Shown: positions 7,374-15,824 of the stretch, one piece after another | How the letters are laid out: the number at the start of each line of letters is the position of its first letter | Position numbering within the stretch: position 1 is the stretch's first letter | DNA from: CAWDPQ01 sp049642465 | GTDB lineage: Bacteria > Acidobacteriota > Vicinamibacteria > Vicinamibacterales > 2-12-FULL-66-21 | Assembly: GCA_049642465.1 (NCBI GenBank) | Contig: JBAROV010000095.1 | Coordinates: 1 to 33,928, forward strand | Length of the DNA stretch: 33,928 bases | Reading direction: 5' to 3' | The notes under the pieces: model-generated | The model's database searches: none | What the model saw: the letters and a program-made list of their open reading frames with translations, nothing else | Told to the model about the DNA's origin: nothing | Made by a program: the position numbers and the translations under genes

Positions 7374-8099
7374 TCAAGAAGCAGCGGACCGTTCGGCCAC
7401 ATCCGCGTGCGGCGCTGCCGCGCGTCGCAACGCCGCGCGGGCGAGCAGGCGTGTGGAATCGAGCGTCGGCAGCGGCGAGTTCGAGTCGTTCATGATCAAC
7501 GGAATCTCGGTGCAGCCGAGGATCACGGCGTCGCAGCCTTCGTCCTTCAACCGTGTGATGACGCGCTGGCAGCGACCGACCGCTTCGTCCGTGAACACGC
7601 CTCTTACGAGTTCATCGAGGATGACCCTGTTGATGTCGTCGCGGTCAGCGCGGTTGGGGCGAATGTACTCCAGGCCGCGCGCGGCGAGCTTTTCTGGATA
7701 GACGCCGCTCTCGACCAGCCAGCGCGTGCCGGTCAGACCAACGCGGCGGAAGCCGCGGCGGACCGCCTCATCGGCGACGACGTCCGCAATGTGCAGCCAC
7801 GGCAATGGCGAGTGCGGTTCGACCAACGGCAAGGCCTGGTGGATGGTATTGACCGGACAAATCAAGAAATGGGCACCAACCTTGGCGAGCTTGTGTGCGG
7901 ACGCCAGCATCAATCCTGCGACCGCCTGCCAGTCGCCGCGGTTGATATGCGTCAAGTACGCCGCCAGGGAGTGGGCGTGAATCGTGATCTCAGGATGCAC
8001 GTGCGGCCCGAGCAGCTCGCCGCCTTCGGCGCAGATCGTCCGATAGCAGAGGGCCGGCCCTTCAGCGCCGCAGGCGACGATCCCGATGTGTTCAGCCAT
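7374..8099 (-). CDS. aspartate/glutamate racemase family protein
   Basis: Cytoplasmic cofactor-independent racemase of 241 aa. The two-thiol mechanism residues are present: C81 in ICPVNT and C196 in GCTEIPL, with the substrate-carboxylate-binding NT and TE partners. The N-terminus HIGIVACGAEGPALCYRTI matches the glycine-rich start of Asp/Glu racemases. Likely substrate is aspartate or a related amino acid; hydantoin racemase or a maleate isomerase-like activity is less likely. It starts at ATG 8099, is the first gene of the three-gene operon with the small gene and the lyase, and has a candidate operator (phased direct repeats at 8185-8218) upstream. Confidence 0.88.
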   Translation of the reverse strand: MAEHIGIVACGAEGPALCYRTICAEGGELLGPHVHPEITIHAHSLAAYLTHINRGDWQAVAGLMLASAHKLAKVGAHFLICPVNTIHQALPLVEPHSPLPWLHIADVVADEAVRRGFRRVGLTGTRWLVESGVYPEKLAARGLEYIRPNRADRDDINRVILDELVRGVFTDEAVGRCQRVITRLKDEGCDAVILGCTEIPLIMNDSNSPLPTLDSTRLLARAALRRAAAPHADVAERSAAS

Positions 8100-8184
8100 G
8101 GCGACGAACGAGGAACGATTCTCTCACGCCTGTCGAGTACACGGCCGAATGAAGCCCCGCCGGAAATCTGGCACCGCTACGGCA

Positions 8185-8218
8185 TTATTCCGCACGTCGA
8201 CGCGGGTTATTCCGCACG
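8185..8218. promoter_or_regulatory. phased 12-bp direct repeat upstream of the racemase operon
   Basis: TTATTCCGCACG occurs twice, at 8185-8196 and 8207-8218, exactly 22 bp start to start (two helical turns), in the divergent region between the racemase gene (start 8099) and the CPBP gene (start 8342). Tandem sites on one DNA face are typical of a regulator-binding site. No regulator gene is adjacent, so the binder is unknown. The rest of 8100-8341 shows no gene. Confidence 0.45.
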
Positions 8219-8341
8219 ACTCGAGGTTCTCGGCCGCAGCGCGTCCATGTTCCAGTGACAGGCGAATAGGCAAGGTTCATGCGTTCTGGAACGCACGTCG
8301 CGAAGGTCTGTCCCGACGCCGAATCGAGAGGGAGGGGCGGC

Positions 8342-9739
8342 ATGAAAGACTGGGTCAAACGGCATCCGCTATCGTCGTACTTCTTCGTGGCGTACATCGC
8401 GTCGTGGAGCATTGCGGTCCCGCTCGCCCTGCAGGCGCAAGGCGTTGTCGCTGACCGTCTTCCGTGGTGGCTCCACTACCTGACGGCTTTCGGGCCGGCA
8501 GCGGCGGCACTACTGATCGCACGACTGCTGCGGGAGCCAGGAGCAGCGGCCGAGCGCGCCGAACCGAGATCGGTCGCTCGCCGGATCTTCTGGTGGACCG
8601 TCGGAGTCGGTTCCCCCCTGCTCTTGTTCGTCATCGCCCTGATCGTGGCCCGGATTGCCGGCCAGACGGGGCCGACCTGGACATCGCTCGGACACGTCAA
8701 TTTCCTGCCTGACCTGGGCGTGGCCGCCTGGGGACTCTGGTTCCTTACCAGCGGCGCCGGTGAGGAGCTCGGCTGGCGAGGCTTTGCGTTGCCCCGCTTG
8801 CAGCGAACGCACTCGGCCATGTCGAGCACTCTGCTCCTCGCGATTGGTTGGGCGGGCTGGCATCTGCCTGCGTTCTTTTACGTGCCCAGCTACACCGCCA
8901 TGGGTCTTGGAATCCTGCCCGGATTCTTCTTGGGCGTGCTCGCTGGAGCAATCGTACTGACCTGGCTGTACAACAGCAGCGGCGGCAGCGTGCTTGCGGC
9001 GGTACTGTGGCACGCGTCGTTCAACTTCGTGACGGCCTCGCCGAACGCTGGCGGGCTCGTGGCAGCTGTCACGAGCACGCTGGTGATGGTCTGGGCGATT
9101 GCCGTCATCTGGCGGTACGACTGGGCGACGCTCGCGAGCTCGCCGAGATCGGTAGGCGCTACGCGCGAAGAAAAAACGCGCGCACTTCCAGGTGACGAGC
9201 GAATTCCACAGGCCATTGACACGCTGACGCACGGCGTGACCATTCAACGGCCGCCCCGTGACGTGTGGCCGTGGCTTGTGCAGATGGGGGCTGGCACTCG
9301 CGCCGGTTGGTACAGCTACGACTGGCTCGACAACGGCCGGCAGCCGAGCGCCACGCGTATCGTGCCGGAGCTGCAGCATCCGGCCGTGGGGACGATCTTC
9401 CCGGCACTGCCGGGCGCAACGGAGGGCTTCGTGTTGGTGGCGATCGAACCCGAGCGGGTGTTGATGCTTGGCTGGCCGACGCCGAACGAGGTGACGTGGA
9501 CGTTCTGTCTCGACGAAGTGGCACCCGGCGTGACGCGTTTGCTTGTGCGCGCGCGAGGCGGGCCCGGGTATCGATTCCACGGGCTGCCGTTGCTGCTGAC
9601 GAGAGTCCTCGTCTGGGTGGTGCACTTCATCATGCAACGGAAGCAACTGCTTGGCATTGCCAGGCGAGCGGAGATGGCCATGTCTCATTCGGCACGAACT
9701 GACGATCGAGGCGCGATGACCGAGCGCTCTGTGGCGTAG
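8342..9739 (+). CDS. CPBP intramembrane metalloprotease fused to an SRPBCC-like domain
   Basis: A 465-aa fusion. Residues 1-265 form a multi-pass membrane domain of the CPBP (CAAX protease/bacteriocin-processing, Rce1-like) family: motif 1 is EELGWRGFALPRLQ (E141, E142, R146), motif 2 has H174 in GWHLPAFFY and motif 3 has H224/N228 in LWHASFN, so the active site looks intact. Residues about 290-445 are a soluble SRPBCC/polyketide-cyclase-like domain with PPRDVWPWLVQMG, YSYDWLDN and ATRIVPELQHPAVG, followed by a hydrophobic segment. That domain closely matches the separate protein encoded next. An upstream in-frame ATG at 8279 exists, but GGGAGGGG before ATG 8342 and the membrane-domain start favour 8342. 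Substrate unknown. Confidence 0.9.
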   Translation: MKDWVKRHPLSSYFFVAYIASWSIAVPLALQAQGVVADRLPWWLHYLTAFGPAAAALLIARLLREPGAAAERAEPRSVARRIFWWTVGVGSPLLLFVIALIVARIAGQTGPTWTSLGHVNFLPDLGVAAWGLWFLTSGAGEELGWRGFALPRLQRTHSAMSSTLLLAIGWAGWHLPAFFYVPSYTAMGLGILPGFFLGVLAGAIVLTWLYNSSGGSVLAAVLWHASFNFVTASPNAGGLVAAVTSTLVMVWAIAVIWRYDWATLASSPRSVGATREEKTRALPGDERIPQAIDTLTHGVTIQRPPRDVWPWLVQMGAGTRAGWYSYDWLDNGRQPSATRIVPELQHPAVGTIFPALPGATEGFVLVAIEPERVLMLGWPTPNEVTWTFCLDEVAPGVTRLLVRARGGPGYRFHGLPLLLTRVLVWVVHFIMQRKQLLGIARRAEMAMSHSARTDDRGAMTERSVA

Positions 9740-9771
9740 TTGGCCTCTGCGTCAGCAGAAAGGAGATCCCC

Positions 9772-10416
9772 ATGGTTCCGATCCTCCTCGTGGTTTTCAC
9801 GGTTGCGGTGCTGTATTGGGTTCCGATGCGGCGGTGGATGAGCCGTTGGGGTGCCACTCCGTCCGATCTGTCGCGCGTCATGGCGGGCGACAGTCTGCTC
9901 GCGAATCCGACGTATTCAGGCACGATGGCCGTCAGCGTCGACGCACCGCCGGAAGACATCTGGCCCTGGCTGGTGCAGATCGGCTACCAGCGCGGCGGTC
10001 TGTACAGCTACGACTGGCTCGACCGGCTGTTCGGCTACCTGGATCGGCCGAGTGCCACCCGTATCCTCCCGGAGTTTCAGCACCTCGCCGTGGGTGACGA
10101 AATTCCCCTCGGACAGGGTCCGAACTGGCCAGTGGCCGTCGTCGAACCCCTTCGCGCGCTCGTGTTGGATATGCGGAACATGGGGGGCTTCGATTGGGTG
10201 TGGCAGTTCGGCCTCTACGCGGTTGACGGCAAACGAACACGACTCGTGTCGCGCAGCCGCGTCCGCACACAGACGGTCTCGGCCAAGCTGCTCACGTATG
10301 CGATCGAGCCTGCGGGATTCCTCATGACCCGGCGGATGTTACTCGGGATCAAGGAGCGCGCCGAAGCGCTGCGAGCGGGTCGCACCGAATCTCACGGCGA
10401 TCGTGATGCGGCATGA
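9772..10416 (+). CDS. SRPBCC-like protein with an N-terminal membrane anchor
   Basis: 214 aa. One N-terminal transmembrane helix (about residues 2-17) precedes an SRPBCC fold (about 48-185): PPEDIWPWLVQIG, YSYDWLD, ATRILPEFQHLAVGDEIP and a C-terminal helix with TRRMLLGIKERAEAL. The same ordered motifs occur in the C-terminal domain of the preceding fusion, so the two are paralogous. A good AGGAG lies before ATG 9772, 32 bases after the fusion gene, so they probably form one operon. SRPBCC domains bind hydrophobic ligands; no ligand can be inferred here. Confidence 0.85.
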   Translation: MVPILLVVFTVAVLYWVPMRRWMSRWGATPSDLSRVMAGDSLLANPTYSGTMAVSVDAPPEDIWPWLVQIGYQRGGLYSYDWLDRLFGYLDRPSATRILPEFQHLAVGDEIPLGQGPNWPVAVVEPLRALVLDMRNMGGFDWVWQFGLYAVDGKRTRLVSRSRVRTQTVSAKLLTYAIEPAGFLMTRRMLLGIKERAEALRAGRTESHGDRDAA

Positions 10417-10577
10417 GCCATGGCGAGCACGCCTGCGCCGCGCGAAATAGGTAGCTGGCGCACTTCGCGGGGGAGCCGCGTGCCGTTGGTTCGAGACTGG
10501 CGTGCCGATCCACCACATTCGAGAACTTGCTCGGAATCGGAGTTAGAGAAAGCCGCGCAGGGAACTACAATCAGCGC

Positions 10578-11021
10578 ATGGCGACCATTCGTTCGTGGGC
10601 TCGGATAGAGCCACTCGTAAGGGTCGCTGCGTTGCTCGTGGCCCTCTTTACCGTGGGCGTCGGCGCGGTCGGCCTCGTTTCACCGGATAGCGTGACCGCG
10701 GCACGGCGCCAGTACTTCGCCACGCCAACTGGACTCTACACGGCCGGCGCCGTCCGTCTCGCGATGGGGCTCGTGGTGATCCTGAGCGCCACGGCCTCTC
10801 GTGCGCCAAAGACTCTGCGTTTGTTAGGTGCCCTCATGTGCATGCAAGGTATCTCGGCCACGCTCCTCGGGCCTGAGCATGCGCGCACCGTTCTTGAATG
10901 GGAGACCATGCGTCCCGCCCTCCTCCGGGCCGGTGCCGTCGTGGCCCTCGTGAGCGGCGTTTTCATGGCGTTTGCTGTGACTGGCCGCCGTCCTACCGAA
11001 TCAAATACAGCGATTCCATGA
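10578..11021 (+). CDS. small integral membrane protein, four predicted helices
   Basis: 147 aa from the ATG at 10578. Hydrophobic segments at about residues 14-34, 52-71, 79-96 and 113-133 predict a four-helix membrane protein. A charged turn, SPDSVTAARRQYFATPTGLY, lies between helices 1 and 2. An in-frame ATG at 10527 would add 17 polar residues not expected before the first helix, so 10578 is preferred although its Shine-Dalgarno is weak. No named family is recognised. The 161-base gap from the SRPBCC gene suggests its own promoter. Confidence 0.7.
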   Translation: MATIRSWARIEPLVRVAALLVALFTVGVGAVGLVSPDSVTAARRQYFATPTGLYTAGAVRLAMGLVVILSATASRAPKTLRLLGALMCMQGISATLLGPEHARTVLEWETMRPALLRAGAVVALVSGVFMAFAVTGRRPTESNTAIP

Positions 11022-11178
11022 CGACCGCCTATTGGGCTTGATCGCGAGCCAGAGGGCGGCGCTGTCCTCACAGTCAGGCACCAGCGGTGCTGCTGCGCGG
11101 CCGGGCGGAGGAGTAAGAGCCGATCAGGCATTGGCAGAAGCGACGCTCTCGGTATCCATGCGTCGGACTCAACGGCAT

Positions 11179-11409
11179 TCAACGTTTCCCGGTCGGCGAG
11201 CCGATGGTCGTTTCTGACAACACCTTGTCGCTGGCCTCGGTTGTTTTCTCGCGATGCACTGCAACGGCCTTTTCCGCCGCCCTTCGTTCGATTTCGTCGA
11301 GATGGGTCTGCACGTACAACTCGACCTGCGGCCGTTTGTCGCCGAAGTCCACCTTGCACATGTCGATGATGGCCGAAACGATTTCGTGCGCTCGTTCTGC
11401 TGAGTTCAT
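11179..11409 (-). CDS. hypothetical small helical protein
   Basis: 76 aa from ATG 11409, preceded by GGGGGAG a few bases upstream; a TTG at 11436 would add nine residues. The sequence (NSAERAHEIVSAIIDMCKV, then VELYVQTHLDEIERRAAEKAV) is charged and probably all helical, with no membrane segment and no recognised motif. It is divergent from nothing close and lies downstream of the stop of the large fusion gene on the same strand, so it could belong to the end of that transcript. The region 11022-11178 between it and the membrane-protein gene shows nothing else. Confidence 0.6.
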   Translation of the reverse strand: MNSAERAHEIVSAIIDMCKVDFGDKRPQVELYVQTHLDEIERRAAEKAVAVHREKTTEASDKVLSETTIGSPTGKR

Positions 11410-11512
11410 GGCTCCCCCATTTCGGAAAAGGCGCAATGCATAGTTTCATCCTGCTTCCTTGATGGTACATGGAGCACGATGCGTGCCCTGTGCCGGCGCG
11501 TTGTGCCCGCCC

Positions 11513-14500
11513 CTAGTCCGCGCGGGCCCTGAACACACTGGCTCCGTTCCGGCCGCGCTCCCAGTGTCCAGGATGGCCGGGTGTCCACGGCGCCTCTGTC
11601 CAGAAGAAAGTAAACACATTGACGTCGGATGGCAGTACAGCCTCGTAGCCGCCCTCCGGCAGTGGCACGAGCGGCACGTTATAAACCGGGGCCCAGGTGC
11701 CGTCCGAACCGGCAACACCTGCATGCACGAAACCACTGCCGGGGACGCGAACGCGGAGCCGGTGTCCCGGTGAGAAGAGCGGCCGCTCAAACGTCCACAG
11801 CACCGTATGGCCGACCTCGGGCTGGCTCGGAGGAAGAGCGGCCCGACCGGACTCGTGCATGGCCGCTATTGCCGCGACGAACACATCTATTGTTCGATGG
11901 TATCCGCGGTGAAGACTGATGATGGGCTTGCCTGCCACGTCGAGCATGGCATCGCCGACGTCAATGACGGTGCCTATTCCGCCAGCTATCGCGTAATCGA
12001 TCCCGTTGGGTGCCCTGGAATCCCCGATGTATGCCGCGCGTCCTGGATCGACCGTCGGCATTCCTTGCAGGCGTGGCTCCTTTGAGAGTCCCACCAGCAC
12101 ATCGAAACCGCTCGACCTCTCACGGCTGGCCGAATTCGAGATGAGCCGGTACCCGCCGTCTTCGAAGGCAAAGATCTCGGTGCCCCCCGACAAGATGAGC
12201 AGAACGCTTGCGAGCAGTGGCGAGCGCGGTCCGAGGTTGACGATAAGAGGCCGAAGGAGCTGGGCGTAAAGCCAGTCGAAGGCGGTATCCGTACTGAACA
12301 CGAGGACGCCTCCGGCGCCGAGGTAGTCCGCGAGCACCTCGATCGTGTCCCCCTCGAGGGGGCCACCCGAGAAGGCCGTCAGCACCTCGTCCAAGTCGGT
12401 GACAATGACGCACCGGCCGGTCTGGCGGATCGACGTGAGGAAACGCTCGAGCGCGACGACCTGCGCCGGCGCGAGATCCGCGAAGAGGACTTCCTGAACA
12501 TCCCCCAACGTTTTCCGTTTCGGCTTTGCAGCCTTGAAGTACCTGCTGAGCATTCGCCTCACGTGTGCCTCGCCCTGCTCTTCACGCCAGGCCTCGCTCG
12601 CTGCCTCGCGGGCCAGCTCGACGAACAGGGGCGTGACCTCGACGAGCCGCGCAGGACCGTCGGGGGTGACGGCTACCCACCCGAAGTCCGTCAGAAGGAG
12701 GCCTCCATTACCGGTCCCGTGCTGGCGCCCGACATCGATCGCGATGTAGTCCCGCCCCAGCCATGAACCCGGGGAGTAGCGAATTTCCCCCCTGTGGCTC
12801 GCGGTGTGGCCGACGACCTGCGGCAGCAGGTGCGCGTGGTAACGGTAGTGGTCCACTTCACGAAGGTCTGGCGTGAATACACCGGCCGGCTCGTACCCGA
12901 CCTCGTCGGGCATACGCCGCTCTCGAGCGTGACTCGTTCCGATATGGAAGATTTCGTGGGGCAGATCCCGTGCCCGGATTCGCTCTCGTTCGACAAGCGT
13001 CCGGCGCAGCACGTCGTTCACGTACGATGCGACGGTCCCCGCGTCGCGTGCTCCGCGCTCGCGCATCGCGAGCTCGACGATGTTAGGAAGGACGCCTGCG
13101 TGCACGAACAGCTTGCCGTGTTCGAAGTACGCCGCCTGCACCGTCAAACCCGGATGTCGCTCCGGATGCAGCGCAGCCTCCCGGATCCTCGGCCACAGTC
13201 GATAACCCAAGGAGTCCTCGCCGCCCTGTCCACCGTCCCGATCCTCGTACAAATCGTGGTTGCCCAACGTCCATATGATCCGTCCCCCCAACCTGTGCGC
13301 CTGCGTGGCGAGGCCATGGATAAAGTCGAACACTTCCTGGAGATGGCGCCCGTGGCCCACGTCTCCCGTGAGCACGAGCGTCCCGTCGCGTGCGGACCAG
13401 TGGCCGTGCACATCAATGAAACCGAGGGCGAGCAGGATTTCCTTGAGCGCCTGCAGCTCGCCGTGGACGTCGCCCACCACCCCTACGCGTTTGGTGCAGT
13501 CTCTGAGAAACTCCGCGATGTCGCGATGCGCGGCCAGGCTCCGCTCAGCGGCCATATCGGCCACGCTGATGTCCTCCACCTGAAGGACGTGCAGCTCGTA
13601 CGGCGCGAGACCGATGACGAGTCCGCGCCGAGCCAGGTCGTCTCCGGGCCGGACGTACACCTCTCCGGTGAAGAGGTCGCGAAGGTGATAGTGGATGGCC
13701 GGGTCGTCCTGCAGGTCCAGTTCCTCCGGGAGCCGCAGCCGGCCCCAATGCTTCACGAGGCCCGACGCATCGTCTGCCACATTTGCGATCACAAGGAGCG
13801 GCCGATTCTCGTAGACCCTCAGGCCGGCCCGAAACTGCGCCAGCGGGCGGTCTTGGTGCATCCCCAGTACGGCGACTGAGCGGTCATACACCGTGTCGGG
13901 CGTTGCGGGATCGAACACCGAGCGAATCAGCTCACCGACCGGATGCCTGACGAGCGCCCACAACTGAGCGTGCATCACGGTATTGACGACGTGAGTGGGA
14001 CGCTGCTGCCACGTTTGATCGAAGCGCTCGAAACCGAATGATCCTCGTCCTTCCTCGATCCCCTCGGATTCAGCGTGAAAATCACGCACGAGCGCAGTGG
14101 CTGCTGCGGCTCCTTCTGCCGGGACGTCTTCAGAGCCCGTGACGTCCTGCTGGACGCGCCAGAGCGCCCAGCGGCTGCCGTCACGCGAAGACTGCAGGAC
14201 GTTATCGATCGTGCGTTCCTCCGGCGGGCGTACCCACAGAGGATCCCGAACCTCACGCGCGCCGTCGGCGACCTCGATCTGTCCCATGTGCGGATCGAAG
14301 ATTTGCAGACGCTCGGTCGGGCCAGAGCCGACGCTGGCAATGTTCAGCATGGAGAAGTCGAGGTGCGACACGCCGCAGCGCCACAGCTGCTGAGTGAACT
14401 CACGGTAGCGCGCTTCCAGATAGTGGGCGGCTGCGACATCACCTGCCCGCAGCGACTCTTCAATCGCGGTCGAGAGCGGTGTGACCAGGGGCTGCACCAC

Positions 14501-15151
14501 CACGATCGACACCAGGAGGCGCTCGGCCGCCCGCTTCTCCTGCGGAAAATCGTCCGGGTAGCTCACTCGGAGCAGCCGCGGATCGCTCCCGAGCGAACGC
14601 ACGATGCCGATCGAGCGGAACCGTTCCAAAGCCCTCCGCTCGTCAGCGGAGAGAGAATTCAGCCCGCTGTCAGAGATATAGATGCGGCTGGGCACCGCGA
14701 GCGGGCCATATGCTTCGAAGGCGCGGATGTGCTGCCAGATTGCGGGGTGCAAGGATCCGTCGGGTCGTACGCCGTAATCGTGCTCCCATTCCTGCCGAGA
14801 TGCTGGCGCCGACGGCGCAAGCGGCGGAACAGGCGTCGCGTGTTTCGCGTACTTCACGACAAAGCGGCGGCCGGGCTCTACCAGGGCGATAACGTGGTAT
14901 CCCTCGCCGAGTAGCTGCATTGGCTCATTGAGAGCCTGCAGTACGTCGCAATCGGCGGGTAAATCGTCTGCGTCCAGAAAGGCTTCACGCGCGACCGGTA
15001 CGAGCTCGTCATCGAGGACCTGCTGCCCCACCCAGCGGGCGCCGCCGTGGAGTTCGTGGCGATGATAAGCAGTTAGCGCTCGTTCGAGAATCGCCTCGAG
15101 TTGATCACCGGGCGGATCCTGCTGAAATCGTTTGTCTTGGCTCGTAACCAT
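11513..15151 (-). CDS. giant multidomain protein: kinase-like, amylase-C-like, PPP phosphatase, HAD phosphatase, beta-sandwich
   Basis: 1,212 aa from ATG 15151. (1) Residues 75-300: kinase/APH-like fold with GEGYHV loop (82-87), VVKY Lys100, catalytic-loop HLDFSMLN (263-270) and D286 in IFDPH. (2) 420-526: beta domain like the C-terminus of alpha-amylase-family enzymes (LRVYENRPLLVIANVAD, YHLRDLFTGEVYV) without any catalytic barrel. (3) 555-830: PPP-type metallophosphatase with GDVHG (560-564), GDVGHGR (596-602), GNHD (630-633), HAG (684-686), GHT (781-783). (4) 910-1100: HAD phosphatase with DLDEV (D919, D921), FSTDT and GDSRAPNGID (1043-1052), recalling sugar-phosphate phosphatases. (5) 1111-1212: beta-sandwich resembling a starch-binding module. 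In-frame ATGs at 15241 and 15202 are alternatives; GGTGA 6 bases before 15151 favours it. A role in phospho-signalling tied to sugar polymers is inference. Confidence 0.85.
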   Translation of the reverse strand: MVTSQDKRFQQDPPGDQLEAILERALTAYHRHELHGGARWVGQQVLDDELVPVAREAFLDADDLPADCDVLQALNEPMQLLGEGYHVIALVEPGRRFVVKYAKHATPVPPLAPSAPASRQEWEHDYGVRPDGSLHPAIWQHIRAFEAYGPLAVPSRIYISDSGLNSLSADERRALERFRSIGIVRSLGSDPRLLRVSYPDDFPQEKRAAERLLVSIVVVQPLVTPLSTAIEESLRAGDVAAAHYLEARYREFTQQLWRCGVSHLDFSMLNIASVGSGPTERLQIFDPHMGQIEVADGAREVRDPLWVRPPEERTIDNVLQSSRDGSRWALWRVQQDVTGSEDVPAEGAAAATALVRDFHAESEGIEEGRGSFGFERFDQTWQQRPTHVVNTVMHAQLWALVRHPVGELIRSVFDPATPDTVYDRSVAVLGMHQDRPLAQFRAGLRVYENRPLLVIANVADDASGLVKHWGRLRLPEELDLQDDPAIHYHLRDLFTGEVYVRPGDDLARRGLVIGLAPYELHVLQVEDISVADMAAERSLAAHRDIAEFLRDCTKRVGVVGDVHGELQALKEILLALGFIDVHGHWSARDGTLVLTGDVGHGRHLQEVFDFIHGLATQAHRLGGRIIWTLGNHDLYEDRDGGQGGEDSLGYRLWPRIREAALHPERHPGLTVQAAYFEHGKLFVHAGVLPNIVELAMRERGARDAGTVASYVNDVLRRTLVERERIRARDLPHEIFHIGTSHARERRMPDEVGYEPAGVFTPDLREVDHYRYHAHLLPQVVGHTASHRGEIRYSPGSWLGRDYIAIDVGRQHGTGNGGLLLTDFGWVAVTPDGPARLVEVTPLFVELAREAASEAWREEQGEAHVRRMLSRYFKAAKPKRKTLGDVQEVLFADLAPAQVVALERFLTSIRQTGRCVIVTDLDEVLTAFSGGPLEGDTIEVLADYLGAGGVLVFSTDTAFDWLYAQLLRPLIVNLGPRSPLLASVLLILSGGTEIFAFEDGGYRLISNSASRERSSGFDVLVGLSKEPRLQGMPTVDPGRAAYIGDSRAPNGIDYAIAGGIGTVIDVGDAMLDVAGKPIISLHRGYHRTIDVFVAAIAAMHESGRAALPPSQPEVGHTVLWTFERPLFSPGHRLRVRVPGSGFVHAGVAGSDGTWAPVYNVPLVPLPEGGYEAVLPSDVNVFTFFWTEAPWTPGHPGHWERGRNGASVFRARAD

Positions 15152-15470
15152 GTGGCTCACCCGACGAGCTCGCGGACGTGCGGGGTTCTCACCAACCTTC
15201 ATTACGCAATCCGCAGGCCGTGACCGGACGCCGCCGGACATCTCTGCGAGACGAGTGCGGCCGGGGATGGCAGCGACGTCAGATCAAGAAAACTGCGCGT
15301 TGCCCCTGACGAGTTCGGCAGCGCCGAAACCAACGCCTCTGTCGTCCTTTGCAGGTCCTCGGCGAGATCGCGCTACGGCTATTTTGACGACGAGGCGTGT
15401 AGGTTGGAACCGATCGAAAACCCGTTCTGGGTCGAAAGTATTACCTCTGTCTCCGGCAGGAATAAATTGC
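15152..15470. other. gene-poor stretch between the giant fusion gene and the island boundary
   Basis: No gene is supported. The first 90 bases could be a 5' extension of the fusion gene. The remainder has only short overlapping reading frames without motifs or ribosome sites and probably contains the fusion gene's promoter. Confidence 0.4.
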
Positions 15471-15498
15471 CACCCATGTGATCGGAATGGACGCGCCA
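15471..15498. repeat. left copy of a CACCCATGTG-containing motif, insertion-sequence-end-like
   Basis: This 28-base stretch matches 17650-17677 at 23 of 28 positions, both in the same orientation. The motif resembles terminal repeats seen next to some insertion sequences (IS481/IS21 type); that attribution is from memory and unproven. At the right end the motif is joined directly to the tRNA 3' flank; here it is separated from the tRNA fragment by 100 inserted bases. Confidence 0.5.
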
Positions 15499-15598
15499 CC
15501 GCGAGCGGAACGGAGCGACCGGCGAAGCGGGAGCGAGTGGAGCGAGTCTAAGCGAGGCGCCGGAGGGAACCGACGCGAAGCGTTGGCGCCGAGCGCCA
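15499..15598. mobile_element. 100-bp GC-rich repeat insertion flanked by GCGCCA direct repeats
   Basis: Comparison with the uninterrupted copy at 17673-17704 shows that 100 bases were added here. GCGCCA occurs on both sides, at 15493-15498 and 15593-15598, as a target-site-duplication-like pair. The interior is built of GAGCGA/GCGAAGCG-type units and carries AGCGAGGCGCCGGAGG (15551-15566), also found at 25952-25967. No coding capacity: a non-autonomous repeat, by inference. Confidence 0.55.
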
Positions 15599-15678
15599 AG
15601 ATTGGTCAGGGCGAGTGGATTCGAATCCGCCTCCGCTGAAGCTACGGCGGGACAGGCCACCGACCCCTCGGTCCCGAA
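15594..15678 (-). pseudogene. tRNA-Pro 3'-part fragment with adjoining flank, split by a hairpin insertion
   Basis: Positions 15594-15625 match 17673-17704 (3' flank, CCA and T-arm side of the intact tRNA-Pro) with one mismatch in 32. Positions 15657-15678 match 17705-17726 (through the anticodon) exactly over 22 bases. Between them 31 extra bases (15626-15656) break the T arm. The 5' third of the tRNA is absent, so it cannot function. Its orientation and position fit an attachment-site remnant left by integration at the tRNA 3' end. Confidence 0.75.
15627..15651. repeat. hairpin repeat inserted in the tRNA fragment
   Basis: The sequence opens with CCGCC and closes with GGCGG around a CGCTGAAGCTA-type centre, giving an imperfect stem-loop. 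It matches 33883-33907 near the right end of the window at 22 of 25 positions, so it is a dispersed element rather than chance. It lies within 31 bases absent from the intact tRNA copy. Confidence 0.65.
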
Positions 15679-15824
15679 GCGGTCCGGAATCCCTACGGCC
15701 CTTGCGATCTGAGCCCGTCTTTCCGGATCGCCCATGCGTCGCGCCCGGCCTCAGCCGACGCGCATTGGGCGCGTTCTGCCGGAAACCTTTCCCAAAGTTT
15801 GCCCAAATTCCATCTGACGGGGAA

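Noticed and set aside
10736..11470. 244-codon minus-strand frame overlapping the small membrane protein gene
   Set aside because: Overlaps two better-supported genes and reads as Arg-rich, non-structured sequence.
12794..13879. 361-codon plus-strand frame inside the giant fusion gene
   Set aside because: Antisense to the PPP phosphatase domain, whose motifs are intact on the minus strand; the frame itself has no recognisable motif.
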